Assembly (NCBI GenBank): GCA_037189985.1
Contig: JBBCJX010000031.1
Span: 1-64,000, forward strand
Direction: 5' to 3'
Length of the DNA: 64,000 nucleotides
From: UBA2031 sp037189985
Lineage (GTDB): Bacteria; Pseudomonadota; Gammaproteobacteria; Pseudomonadales; Moraxellaceae
Shown: piece after piece, positions 35,077-42,923 of the stretch
Layout of the letters: each line of letters begins with the position of its first letter
How positions within the stretch are numbered: the stretch's first letter is position 1
The notes under the pieces: model-generated
The model's input: the letters and a program-made list of their open reading frames with translations, nothing else
What the model was told of the DNA's origin: nothing
Databases searched by the model: none
Made by a program: the position numbers and the translations under genes

Positions 35077-35153
35077 TGGTCGGGACGGAAGGATTTGAAC
35101 CTTCGACCCCTAGCACCCCATGCTAGTGCGCTACCAAGCTGCGCTACGCCCCG
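35077..35153 (-). tRNA. tRNA-Pro (GGG)
   Basis: 77 bases. The acceptor stem is CGGGGCG/CGTCCCG (one G-T pair), with CCA encoded at the 3' end. The D-loop (AGCTTGGTAGC) and T-loop (GGTTCAAATCC) are standard. The anticodon stem is CTAGC/GCTAG and the loop ATGGGGT gives anticodon GGG, which reads CCC and CCU. It follows the merR-type gene, as in pseudomonads. Confidence 0.97.
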
Positions 35154-35234
35154 ACAACCACCTTTCGGTGAGGCGGCAATCATACCGAAAACCGCCTTTG
35201 TGTCCAGCGCAACAACCGGGAAAATCAGGGATTT

Positions 35235-35645
35235 TTAGCGCCTGAGCAAGCTTGCGACCTGCTCAAGCTCCTTGATCATGTCCTGTACAACCACATGAAA
35301 GATTCCCTCACCGGGATCAGCCAGGGAGAGCCCTGTGGCTGGTGCAGTCACCAGTTCCTCGCGCTCTACTTGACGAGGGGTTTCCGTCAATTGCAGACGT
35401 GCGCCACCTATCGTGTAGCCCTGCTCGTACAGCAGGCTACGAATGGTGCGGATGATCATGACATCCTGTCGCTGGTAATAACGACGGTTACCACGGCGCT
35501 TGACCGGCTTGAGCTGGGGAAACTCCTGCTCCCAGTAACGCAGCACGTGCGGCTTCACATCACAAAGTTCACTGACTTCGCCAATGGTGAAATAACGCTT
35601 GCTGGGTATCTCGGGAAGCTGAGCGTTATTGCTGGGTTCGAGCAT
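35235..35645 (-). CDS. MerR family transcriptional regulator
   Basis: 136 residues. The N-terminal winged helix KRYFTIGEVSELCDVKPHVLRYWEQEF is typical; a coiled coil follows (from about IRSLLYEQGYTI) and a short tail. It lacks metal-binding cysteines of the CueR/MerR kind. It overlaps the ihfA 3' end by 20 bases and is the last protein gene of the pheST-ihfA run. Targets are unknown. Confidence 0.93.
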   Translation of the reverse strand: MLEPSNNAQLPEIPSKRYFTIGEVSELCDVKPHVLRYWEQEFPQLKPVKRRGNRRYYQRQDVMIIRTIRSLLYEQGYTIGGARLQLTETPRQVEREELVTAPATGLSLADPGEGIFHVVVQDMIKELEQVASLLRR

Positions 35646-35928
35646 ATGCTTCTACTCTGGCTTTCAGTTTCTGCCCGGGACGGAAAGTGACAACTCGCCG
35701 GGCAGTAATGGGAATTTCCTCGCCGGTCTTGGGATTACGACCAGGACGCTGACGTTTGTCGCGCAAATCAAAGTTGCCAAATCCGGAAAGCTTGACGGGC
35801 TCGTTATGCTCAAGGGCATAACGAATCTCCTCAAAGAACATCTCAACCATTTCCTTGGCTTCGCGCTTGTTGAGACCCAGTTCCTCGAACAGGCGTTCCG
35901 CCATTTCTGCCTTGGTGAGTGCCGTCAT
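35626..35928 (-). CDS. ihfA: integration host factor subunit alpha
   Basis: 100 residues from the ATG at 35928, just 2 bases after the pheT stop. MTALTKAEMAERLFEELGLN, the KLSGFGNF motif and the DNA-inserting GRNPKTGEEIPI arm are clear. With IHF-beta it bends DNA in replication, recombination and sigma-54 promoters. It follows pheT, as in E. coli and Pseudomonas. Confidence 0.97.
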   Translation of the reverse strand: MTALTKAEMAERLFEELGLNKREAKEMVEMFFEEIRYALEHNEPVKLSGFGNFDLRDKRQRPGRNPKTGEEIPITARRVVTFRPGQKLKARVEAYARTQQ

Positions 35929-35930
35929 CC

Positions 35931-38306
35931 TCAGTCCCTCAATGTGACTCCAAGCTGCGCCTTGAGCTGCGCCAATGCGGCGTCCACCCATACCTGCACT
36001 TCTTCTTCCTGCAACGTCCGTTCCAGATGCTGCCAGACCAGACCGATGGCCAGGCTTCGCTTGCCTTTTGCCATGCCCTGCCCTGCGTATACGTCAAACA
36101 GGCGGCAATCACGTAGTTGCCCCCCGGCTGCGGACCTGGCGACCTCCAGAACAGCAGAGGCAGGAACATCGCGGTCAGCCAGCAGCGCCAAGTCCCGGCG
36201 TACCTCCGGGAAACGGGAAAGCTCGCTGGCAACGGGCAAATGCCCCACCGGCACGCTTTCCAGGCAAATCTCGAACAGATAAACAGGGCCAGTCAGCCCC
36301 AGTTCTTCTTGAAGACGGGGATGTAAACGCCCCATCCAGCCTAGCTGATCTTCTTCTGTAACGATCTCTGCCGTTTGTCCGGGATGCAGAGCCGGATGCT
36401 CAGCCACCTTGTAAGCAACTCTATCAGAAGCCCCAAGCAGCGCAAACAGAGTTTCAATATTTCCTTTGATATCAAAGAAATCAATGCTTTTTTTAGAGTG
36501 ACTCCACAACTCTGGTGCAACAGTACCGCAAGCCACTCCGGCCAGCATGCGCTGCTGGACAAGGCCATCCTTTCCGGGGATAAAGCGTAGCCCTGTCTCG
36601 AAGAGACGCACCCTGTCCTGCTGACGGTTCTGGTTATATTGCAATGCCCTGACAAGCCCGGGCCACAGTGTAGTACGCATCACGGAGAGATCAGCGGAGA
36701 TAGGGTTGGCCAGCGCCAGAGGATTGGCCACCGGATCAAACTTGGCCAAGAGACCTGGCTCCACAAAGCTCATGGTGATGGCTTCCTGCCAGCCAAGATC
36801 AACCAAGAGACGCTTGATACGACCCTCACCTGGCTTAGTCTCGCTCTGGGCGGACAGGCGCAGGGCTGCCTGGGGGACCGAAGATGGGAAGTTGTCGTAG
36901 CCATGGATACGGGCCAACTCCTCGATCAGGTCAACCTCGATGCTGATATCGAAACGCCAGCTGGGCGGCGTTACCTGCCAGCCTGCAGCAGCCTTTTCCA
37001 CCCGTAGACCGAGACGGCCCAGAATGTCCTCAACCTCGACTGCCGGCAGCTCTATGCCCAGTAACTGCCTGATACGAGCAGCTCGCAGTGTGATGGGTTC
37101 GCGTTGCGGCAGATGCTCAGCCGCAGTGGTCACCGTTACCGGACCGGGCTCGCCACCGCAGATGGCCAGAACAAGGCCGGTAGCCCGCTCGATAGCCTGG
37201 ACCTGCAAGGCAAAGTCCACTCCGCGCTCAAAGCGGTGCGAGGAATCAGTATGCAGGCCATAGGAACGCGCCTTGCCAGCAACGGCCAGCGGCGCAAAGA
37301 AGGCGCTTTCCAGGAAAATGTCGCGGGTATCATCATTCACCGCACTCCCCTGTCCGCCCATGATGCCGGCCATGGCAAGTGCCTTGTCGGCATCTGCAAT
37401 CACCAGGGTATCGGCACGCAGCTTGACGGTCTGCCCATCCAGCAACTCCAGCGACTCACCTTCACGGGCCTGACGCACGACAATGCCACCCGAAAGCTTT
37501 GCCTTGTCGAAGGCATGCATGGGTTGCCCCAGTTCCAGCAATACATAGTTGGTGATGTCCACCACGGCACTGATACTGCGTATACCGGATCGACGCAGCT
37601 TTTCCACCATCCACAAAGGCGTGACTGCACGGGCGTTGACGCCGCGAACCACCCGGCCAGCATAATTGGGGCAAGCATCAGCCGCCTGCAGCGTTACTGC
37701 CAATGTTTCATCATGCATTGCGGGTACAGTAGCAAACTGTGGCTCCTGCACCGGCAGCTTGTTGAGTACACCTGCTTCACGCGCCAAACCGCGCAAACTC
37801 AGACAATCACCGCGATTGGGTGTGATGCCAAGCTCGATGACATGATCATCCAGTTGCAAATAATCACGAATGTTTTTCCCTACCGGCGCATCAACCGGCA
37901 ACTCCATCAAGCCGTCTGCCGTAGCAACAAGCCCCAGCTCAGCAGCTGAGCAAAGCATGGCAGAGGACTCCACGCCACGCAGCTTGGCCTGCTTTATTTT
38001 CAGGCCATCGGGCAACTCGGCACCGACGATTGCAACCGGCACACGAAGACCAGTACGCACATTGGCGGCGCCACAAACAATCTGCAGGATTTCACCACCG
38101 GCATTCACTTTGGTAACGCGCAGCTTGTCGGCATCGGGATGTGGCATCACCTCCAGCACTTCACCCACCAGCACACTCGTGAAGGCAGCAGCAACCGGCT
38201 CTATGGCATCCACTTCCAGACCGGCCATGGTCAGCTGATGACCGAAAGCCTCGGTATCCAGCGCCGGATCCACCCATTCACGCAGCCACTTTTCACTGAA
38301 TTGCAT
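35931..38306 (-). CDS. pheT: phenylalanyl-tRNA synthetase beta subunit
   Basis: 791 residues from the ATG at 38306. The N-terminus MQFSEKWLREWVDP, the tRNA-binding EMAP-like domain (about residues 40-150, VMPHPDADKLRV), the B3/B4 editing and B5 regions, and the C-terminal anticodon-binding FDX-ACB domain (FPEVRRDLALL) appear in order. It partners with PheS. It lies 85 bases downstream of pheS. Confidence 0.97.
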   Translation of the reverse strand: MQFSEKWLREWVDPALDTEAFGHQLTMAGLEVDAIEPVAAAFTSVLVGEVLEVMPHPDADKLRVTKVNAGGEILQIVCGAANVRTGLRVPVAIVGAELPDGLKIKQAKLRGVESSAMLCSAAELGLVATADGLMELPVDAPVGKNIRDYLQLDDHVIELGITPNRGDCLSLRGLAREAGVLNKLPVQEPQFATVPAMHDETLAVTLQAADACPNYAGRVVRGVNARAVTPLWMVEKLRRSGIRSISAVVDITNYVLLELGQPMHAFDKAKLSGGIVVRQAREGESLELLDGQTVKLRADTLVIADADKALAMAGIMGGQGSAVNDDTRDIFLESAFFAPLAVAGKARSYGLHTDSSHRFERGVDFALQVQAIERATGLVLAICGGEPGPVTVTTAAEHLPQREPITLRAARIRQLLGIELPAVEVEDILGRLGLRVEKAAAGWQVTPPSWRFDISIEVDLIEELARIHGYDNFPSSVPQAALRLSAQSETKPGEGRIKRLLVDLGWQEAITMSFVEPGLLAKFDPVANPLALANPISADLSVMRTTLWPGLVRALQYNQNRQQDRVRLFETGLRFIPGKDGLVQQRMLAGVACGTVAPELWSHSKKSIDFFDIKGNIETLFALLGASDRVAYKVAEHPALHPGQTAEIVTEEDQLGWMGRLHPRLQEELGLTGPVYLFEICLESVPVGHLPVASELSRFPEVRRDLALLADRDVPASAVLEVARSAAGGQLRDCRLFDVYAGQGMAKGKRSLAIGLVWQHLERTLQEEEVQVWVDAALAQLKAQLGVTLRD

Positions 38307-38391
38307 CTTGCCACTCGCTTGCCCGTCTCGGGCCACATTGCTTTTTCTGAAGCCGAGCAAAAGGCACGGCCTCATTTTCAATCATGAAATA

Positions 38392-39396
38392 TCAGGCGAA
38401 CTGACGCAGGAAGCGCAGATCGTTGTCGAAGAACTGACGCAAGTCATTCACGCCATAGCGCAGCATGGCAAAACGCTCCACTCCCATGCCAAAGGCAAAG
38501 CCGGAATATTTTTCCGGATCAATACCGCAATTCTCCAGCACCTTGGGATGTACCATGCCGCAGCCCAAAACTTCCAGCCAGGAACCAGGCTTGCCGCTCT
38601 TGCGCTGGATATCCACTTCAGCCGATGGCTCGGTGAAAGGAAAATAAGAAGGACGGAAACGCACCTTCAGTTCTTCTTCAAAAAATTCGTGCAGGAAGCT
38701 TTCCAGCATGCTCTTGAGATCGGCGAAGCTGATGTTTTCATCAATCACCAACCCTTCCACCTGATGGAACATGGGCGAATGCGTCTGGTCGGAATCACAG
38801 CGGTAAACACGGCCCGGACAGATGATCCGTATGGGCGGCTTCTGCTGGTTCATCACACGAATCTGCACCGGCGAGGTATGCGTGCGCAGAAGACGATGTG
38901 CATCAAAATAGAACGTGTCATGCATGGCGCGCGCTGGATGATGTGCTGGAATATTGAGCGCCTCGAAATTATGGTAGTCATCCTCGACTTCCGGGCCCGA
39001 AGCCACGCTGAAGCCTACGCCAGTGAAGAAAGTCTCGATACGCTCCATCACTCGCGTCACCGGATGCAGGCCACCCAGATCGCTACCACGGCCGGGCAGC
39101 GTCACATCCACACGCTCGGCTTCCAACTGTTGCGCCAACACGGCCGATGCCATGGCATCACGACGAGTATTCAGGGCAGATGTCACTGCCTCGCGCACTT
39201 CATTCAGCTCGGCGCCACGGGCACGACGCTCGTCCTCATCCATCTGGCCCAGAGCTTTCGACAACTCCGTGATACGGCTCTTCTTGCCAAGAAACTGAAC
39301 ACGCAGTTGCTCCAGGGCCTGCATGTCATTGGCAGCTGCAATCAGGGACTGCGCATCCTGCACCAGCGCTTTCAATTCGCTCATTTTTTTCATCAT
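38392..39396 (-). CDS. pheS: phenylalanyl-tRNA synthetase alpha subunit
   Basis: 334 residues; the start could be the ATG at 39384 (MSELKAL) instead. The N-terminal coiled coil binds the tRNA. Class II motif 2 (CPGRVYRCDSDQTHSPMFHQ) and motif 3 (GFAFGMGVERFAMLRYG) are in place. It charges tRNA-Phe with PheT. A terminator and an inverted-repeat element lie between rplT and this gene, so part of its transcription must start or read through there. Confidence 0.97.
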   Translation of the reverse strand: MMKKMSELKALVQDAQSLIAAANDMQALEQLRVQFLGKKSRITELSKALGQMDEDERRARGAELNEVREAVTSALNTRRDAMASAVLAQQLEAERVDVTLPGRGSDLGGLHPVTRVMERIETFFTGVGFSVASGPEVEDDYHNFEALNIPAHHPARAMHDTFYFDAHRLLRTHTSPVQIRVMNQQKPPIRIICPGRVYRCDSDQTHSPMFHQVEGLVIDENISFADLKSMLESFLHEFFEEELKVRFRPSYFPFTEPSAEVDIQRKSGKPGSWLEVLGCGMVHPKVLENCGIDPEKYSGFAFGMGVERFAMLRYGVNDLRQFFDNDLRFLRQFA

Positions 39397-39403
39397 CGCA
39401 AAA

Positions 39404-39467
39404 ATGTAGGTGCGAACTCATTCGCACAGGTTTGCACCAGGATGTGCGAATAAATCCGCACCTACAT
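39404..39467. repeat. inverted REP-like element in the rplT-pheS gap
   Basis: TGTAGGTGCGAACTCATTCGCACA (39405-39428) and its near-perfect inverted copy (39443-39466) flank a 14-base spacer. Each arm holds the short palindrome TGCGAA...TTCGCA. Such GTAGGTGCGGA units are a typical pseudomonad interspersed palindrome. It lies between a terminator and the pheS start. Confidence 0.7.
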
Positions 39468-39470
39468 GCA

Positions 39471-39506
39471 ATAAAAAAGGGGAAGAACCGCTAAGCCCTT
39501 CCCCTT
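39471..39506 (-). terminator. terminator after rplT
   Basis: AAGGGGAAG and CTTCCCCTT form a 9-base stem; the minus-strand transcript ends in a clear run of T. It would separate rplT from pheS unless it acts as an attenuator. Confidence 0.75.
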
Positions 39507-39537
39507 CTGGTCGGGCCCGAAAGCCCTTGCCTCTTGC

Positions 39538-39897
39538 TTACGCTGCGAGGCTGGCTTTCGCTTTTTCAGCCAACGCGCTAAACGCTTGCGCATCATGCAC
39601 GGCAATGTCTGCCAGCACGCGACGGTCGATCTCGACACTGGCTTTCTTCAGGCCATTAATAAGACGGCTGTAGGAAAGACCATTGAGACGCGAAGCCGCA
39701 TTGATACGGGCAATCCACAGGGCACGGAACTGGCGCTTGCGCTGACGACGGTCACGGTAGGCATACTGGCCAGCCTTGATGACTGCCTGGAATGCCACGC
39801 GATAAACGCGTGAGCGTGCGCCGTAGTAACCCTTGGCACGATCGAGAATCTTCTTGTGACGACGATGGGCGATAACGCCACGTTTTACACGAGCCAT
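39538..39897 (-). CDS. rplT: 50S ribosomal protein L20
   Basis: 119 residues. MARVKRGVIAHRRHKKILDRAKGYYG is near-invariant. It is an early assembly protein of the large subunit. It follows rpmI by 15 bases. In E. coli, L20 also represses the rpmI-rplT mRNA. Confidence 0.98.
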   Translation of the reverse strand: MARVKRGVIAHRRHKKILDRAKGYYGARSRVYRVAFQAVIKAGQYAYRDRRQRKRQFRALWIARINAASRLNGLSYSRLINGLKKASVEIDRRVLADIAVHDAQAFSALAEKAKASLAA

Positions 39898-39912
39898 TTA
39901 CGTAATCCTCCG

Positions 39913-40107
39913 TCAGTGGTTGGGCAACATGCGTTCGACGCGCGCAACATCGCTCTTGGCGACCTGCGTCATCGGACGGAGCTGACGGATACGCTTGGCT
40001 GACTTCTTCGTCAGGATATGGCGTTTGAAGGCCTGCTTGCGCTTGAAGCCGTTCGCAGTCTTCACGAAGCGCTTGGCAGCACCACGCTTGGTCTTGATCT
40101 TGGACAT
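39913..40107 (-). CDS. rpmI: 50S ribosomal protein L35
   Basis: 64 residues. MSKIKTKRGAAKRFVKTANG is characteristic, and the protein is highly basic as expected. It lies between infC and rplT. Confidence 0.98.
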   Translation of the reverse strand: MSKIKTKRGAAKRFVKTANGFKRKQAFKRHILTKKSAKRIRQLRPMTQVAKSDVARVERMLPNH

Positions 40108-40187
40108 GATGAACCTCGTTTGGTAACCCCTTCAGCACGGCGATCAGTCCGGCCTGGGGGTAAGAGATAAAGCAGAATCCTTCTGCC

Positions 40188-40739
40188 TTACTTCTTTTTC
40201 TTAGGCCCGATGAGCATGTGCATCATCTTGCCTTCCATCTTCGGCGACTGCTCCACAGTGCCGATTTCAGCCAGGTCGGTCTCGATACGCTTCAACTGCT
40301 TCATACCGAGCTCCTGGTGAGCCATTTCACGTCCGCGGAAACGGAGCGTGATCTTTGCTTTGTCTCCATCCTCCAGGAAGCGGATGATGGCGCGCAATTT
40401 CACTTGGTAATCTGCTTCCTCAGTACCCGGACGCAGCTTTATTTCCTTGATCTGGACCTGGTGCTGCTTCTTGCGAGCTTCTTTCTTTTGCTGCTTTTGC
40501 TCGAAGACGTGCTTGCCGTAATCCATGATGCGGCAAACGGGAGGCTCCGCATCGGCCACGATTTCCACCAGATCCAGCGTCACGGCCTCCGCCGCCGCCA
40601 GCGCATCGCGCAAGGGGACGATGCCGGCCTGCTTGCCATCCTGATCCACCAGTCGCACTTCACGTGCCCTGATTTCATCATTTATCAGGGGGCGCTTCTC
40701 TTTCGCAGGGCCGTTGCTGCGTTCAGGCTTGATCGCTAT
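40188..40739 (-). CDS. infC: translation initiation factor IF-3
   Basis: 183 residues if it starts at the ATA codon at 40739. A GGAG ribosome-binding site (40747-40750) lies 7 bases upstream, and no ATG, GTG or TTG is well placed, since the frame's only ATG upstream is inside thrS and adds a non-homologous stretch. E. coli infC uses AUU, which lets IF-3 repress its own rare start. The body has RPLINDEIRAREVRL, the linker helix and the C-terminal FRGREMAHQELGM motif. The start lies 17 bases inside the thrS 3' end. Confidence 0.94.
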   Translation of the reverse strand: MAIKPERSNGPAKEKRPLINDEIRAREVRLVDQDGKQAGIVPLRDALAAAEAVTLDLVEIVADAEPPVCRIMDYGKHVFEQKQQKKEARKKQHQVQIKEIKLRPGTEEADYQVKLRAIIRFLEDGDKAKITLRFRGREMAHQELGMKQLKRIETDLAEIGTVEQSPKMEGKMMHMLIGPKKKK

Positions 40740-42666
40740 TTCCGTTCTCCAAAATAAAACGACCGCGCTGCGCGATGTCCGCGGCGAGCCGGGTGGCAAA
40801 GTCGTCTATCGACATGCTGCCCAGATCCTCGCCCTTGCGGGTGCGTACAGACACGGTGCCGGATTCCATTTCACGCTCACCGACCACCAAGAGGTAGGGG
40901 ATGCGCTGAAGGGTGCGGTCGCGGATTTTAAAGCCGATCTTCTCGTTTCTCAAGTCGGAAACGACCCGGAAGCCTTTGTTTTTCAGGGCTTCCTCCACTT
41001 TCCGGCAAGTTTCGGCCTGATTGTCGGTAATTCCCATGACTACGGCCTGGACCGGGGCCAGCCAGGCAGGGAAGGCGCCGGCATAGTGCTCGATCAGCAT
41101 GCCTATGAAGCGCTCGAAGGAGCCCAGGATGGCACGGTGCAGCATGATGGGGCGCTGACGGCTGTTATCTTCGGCGATATAGCTGGCATCCAGACGCTCA
41201 GGGAGATTGGGGTCATACTGCAGCGTCCCGCACTGCCAGGCACGACCAATGGAGTCATGCAGGGTGAATTCGATCTTGGGGCCGTAGAAGGCGCCCTCGC
41301 CCGGCTGGTACTCCCACTTCAGGCCAGCGGCATCCAGAGCACTGGCCAAGGCAGACTCGGCACGATCCCAGAACTCGTCCGAGCCCACCCGCTTGGCCGG
41401 CCGGGTGGACAGCTTGAGGCTGATGTCGCTGAAACCGAAGTCGGCATAAACCTTGAGCGTCAAGCGGATGAAATCGGCAGCCTCCCGGCTGACCTGCTCT
41501 TCCGTACAGAAGATATGGGCGTCATCCTGGGTAAAGCCGCGCACACGCATGATGCCGTGCAGCGCCCCGGAGGGCTCATTGCGGTGACAGGCCCCGAACT
41601 CGGCCAGACGCAGTGGCAGGTCGCGGTAGCTCTTGAGGCCCTGGTTGAATATCTGCACATGGCAGGGGCAGTTCATGGGTTTCACGGCATAGTCACGGGA
41701 CTCTGAAGCCGTGGTGAACATGTTCTCGGCATAGTTTGACCAGTGGCCGGACTTTTCCCAGAGAATGCGATCCACCACCTGCGGGGTGCGTACCTCGACA
41801 TAGCCATTGTCACGCTGGACCTGGCGCATGTACTGCTCCAGCACCTGATAGATGGTCCAGCCATTGGGGTGCCAGAAAACCATGCCCGGCGCCTCTTCCT
41901 GCAAGTGGAAGAGGTCGAGCTGTTTGCCGATCTTGCGATGGTCGCGCTTCTCGGCCTCTTCCATGCGCTGGATATAGGCCGCAAGCTGCTTCTTGTCCGC
42001 CCAGGCCGTACCGTAAATACGCTGCAACTGCTCGTTCTTCGAGTCACCGCGCCAGTAGGCACCGGAAATCTTGGTCAGCTTGAAGGCCTTGAGGAAACGG
42101 GTATTGGGCACGTGCGGGCCACGGCACATGTCCACGTATTCCTCGTGGTAGTACAAGCCCATGGCCTTTTCGTCGGGCATGTCCTCGACAAGGCGCAGCT
42201 TGTAATCCTCGCCACGCGCCTTGAACACAGCGATGACGTCATCACGCAGCGTCACCTTCTTGATGACGTCATAATCCTTGTCGATGAGCTCCATCATGCG
42301 CTTTTCGATGGCGGCCATGTCATCGGGGGTAAAGGGGCGCTCGAACCAGATGTCGTAATAAAAGCCTTCTGCAATCACCGGGCCGATGACCATCTTGGCA
42401 GTGGGATAGAGCTGCTTGACGGCATGGCCGACCAGATGGGCGCAGGAATGGCGGATGATCTCGACGCCCTCCTCGTCCCTGGGCGTGATGATCTGCAGCG
42501 CGGCATCATGCTCGATGAGGTCACTGGCATCGACCAGCCTGCCATCCACCTTGCCAGCGACAGTGGCTTTAGCCAGGCCAGCACCAATGGAGGCCGCGAC
42601 TTCGGCTACGGATACGGAATGATCAAAAGCGCGGACTGACCCGTCCGGGAGGGTGATTGCAGGCAT
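40723..42666 (-). CDS. thrS: threonyl-tRNA synthetase
   Basis: 647 residues from the ATG at 42666, which follows AAGGATGG. N-terminal TGS domain (MPAITLPDGSVRAFDH), editing domain with HSCAHLVGHAVKQL, class II catalytic core (motif 2 near FGACHRNEPSGALHGIMRVR) and C-terminal anticodon domain. It charges tRNA-Thr. It heads the thrS-infC-rpmI-rplT-pheST-ihfA run. Confidence 0.98.
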   Translation of the reverse strand: MPAITLPDGSVRAFDHSVSVAEVAASIGAGLAKATVAGKVDGRLVDASDLIEHDAALQIITPRDEEGVEIIRHSCAHLVGHAVKQLYPTAKMVIGPVIAEGFYYDIWFERPFTPDDMAAIEKRMMELIDKDYDVIKKVTLRDDVIAVFKARGEDYKLRLVEDMPDEKAMGLYYHEEYVDMCRGPHVPNTRFLKAFKLTKISGAYWRGDSKNEQLQRIYGTAWADKKQLAAYIQRMEEAEKRDHRKIGKQLDLFHLQEEAPGMVFWHPNGWTIYQVLEQYMRQVQRDNGYVEVRTPQVVDRILWEKSGHWSNYAENMFTTASESRDYAVKPMNCPCHVQIFNQGLKSYRDLPLRLAEFGACHRNEPSGALHGIMRVRGFTQDDAHIFCTEEQVSREAADFIRLTLKVYADFGFSDISLKLSTRPAKRVGSDEFWDRAESALASALDAAGLKWEYQPGEGAFYGPKIEFTLHDSIGRAWQCGTLQYDPNLPERLDASYIAEDNSRQRPIMLHRAILGSFERFIGMLIEHYAGAFPAWLAPVQAVVMGITDNQAETCRKVEEALKNKGFRVVSDLRNEKIGFKIRDRTLQRIPYLLVVGEREMESGTVSVRTRKGEDLGSMSIDDFATRLAADIAQRGRFILENGNSDQA

Positions 42667-42870
42667 GAAACCATCCTTCAGCAGTGGTGACCACAACGAT
42701 AGGTCACGTGTCATCGAGATTGCGGGCCACGACGTCTTACCCCCGGCGACAGGCGAACTTGCCTGATCGGCCGGACGGCCATGACAGGAGAAGCCATGGC
42801 GTCGAAGGCGGTAACGCAACGAGAGGGGCGACTATACCGGGGCTCAACCGGACGGAGAAGAAGTCACCAC

Positions 42871-42900
42871 GAAAAAGCCCCACCGAAGTGGGGCTTTTTC
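42871..42900 (-). terminator. terminator of the lipoprotein gene
   Basis: GAAAAAGCCCCAC and GTGGGGCTTTTTC form a 13-base perfect stem around CGAA, 23 bases past the stop of the 784-residue lipoprotein gene. Confidence 0.88.
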
Positions 42901-42923
42901 AACCAGAACCTGAAAATGCCACT

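Noticed and set aside
38308..39453. 381-codon plus-strand frame antisense to pheS
   Set aside because: Antisense shadow; pheS and pheT are certain.
42667..42870. Possible riboswitch or T-box-like leader before thrS
   Set aside because: Gammaproteobacteria do not use T-boxes for thrS, and I found no convincing ThrRS operator-like fold in the 204 bases.
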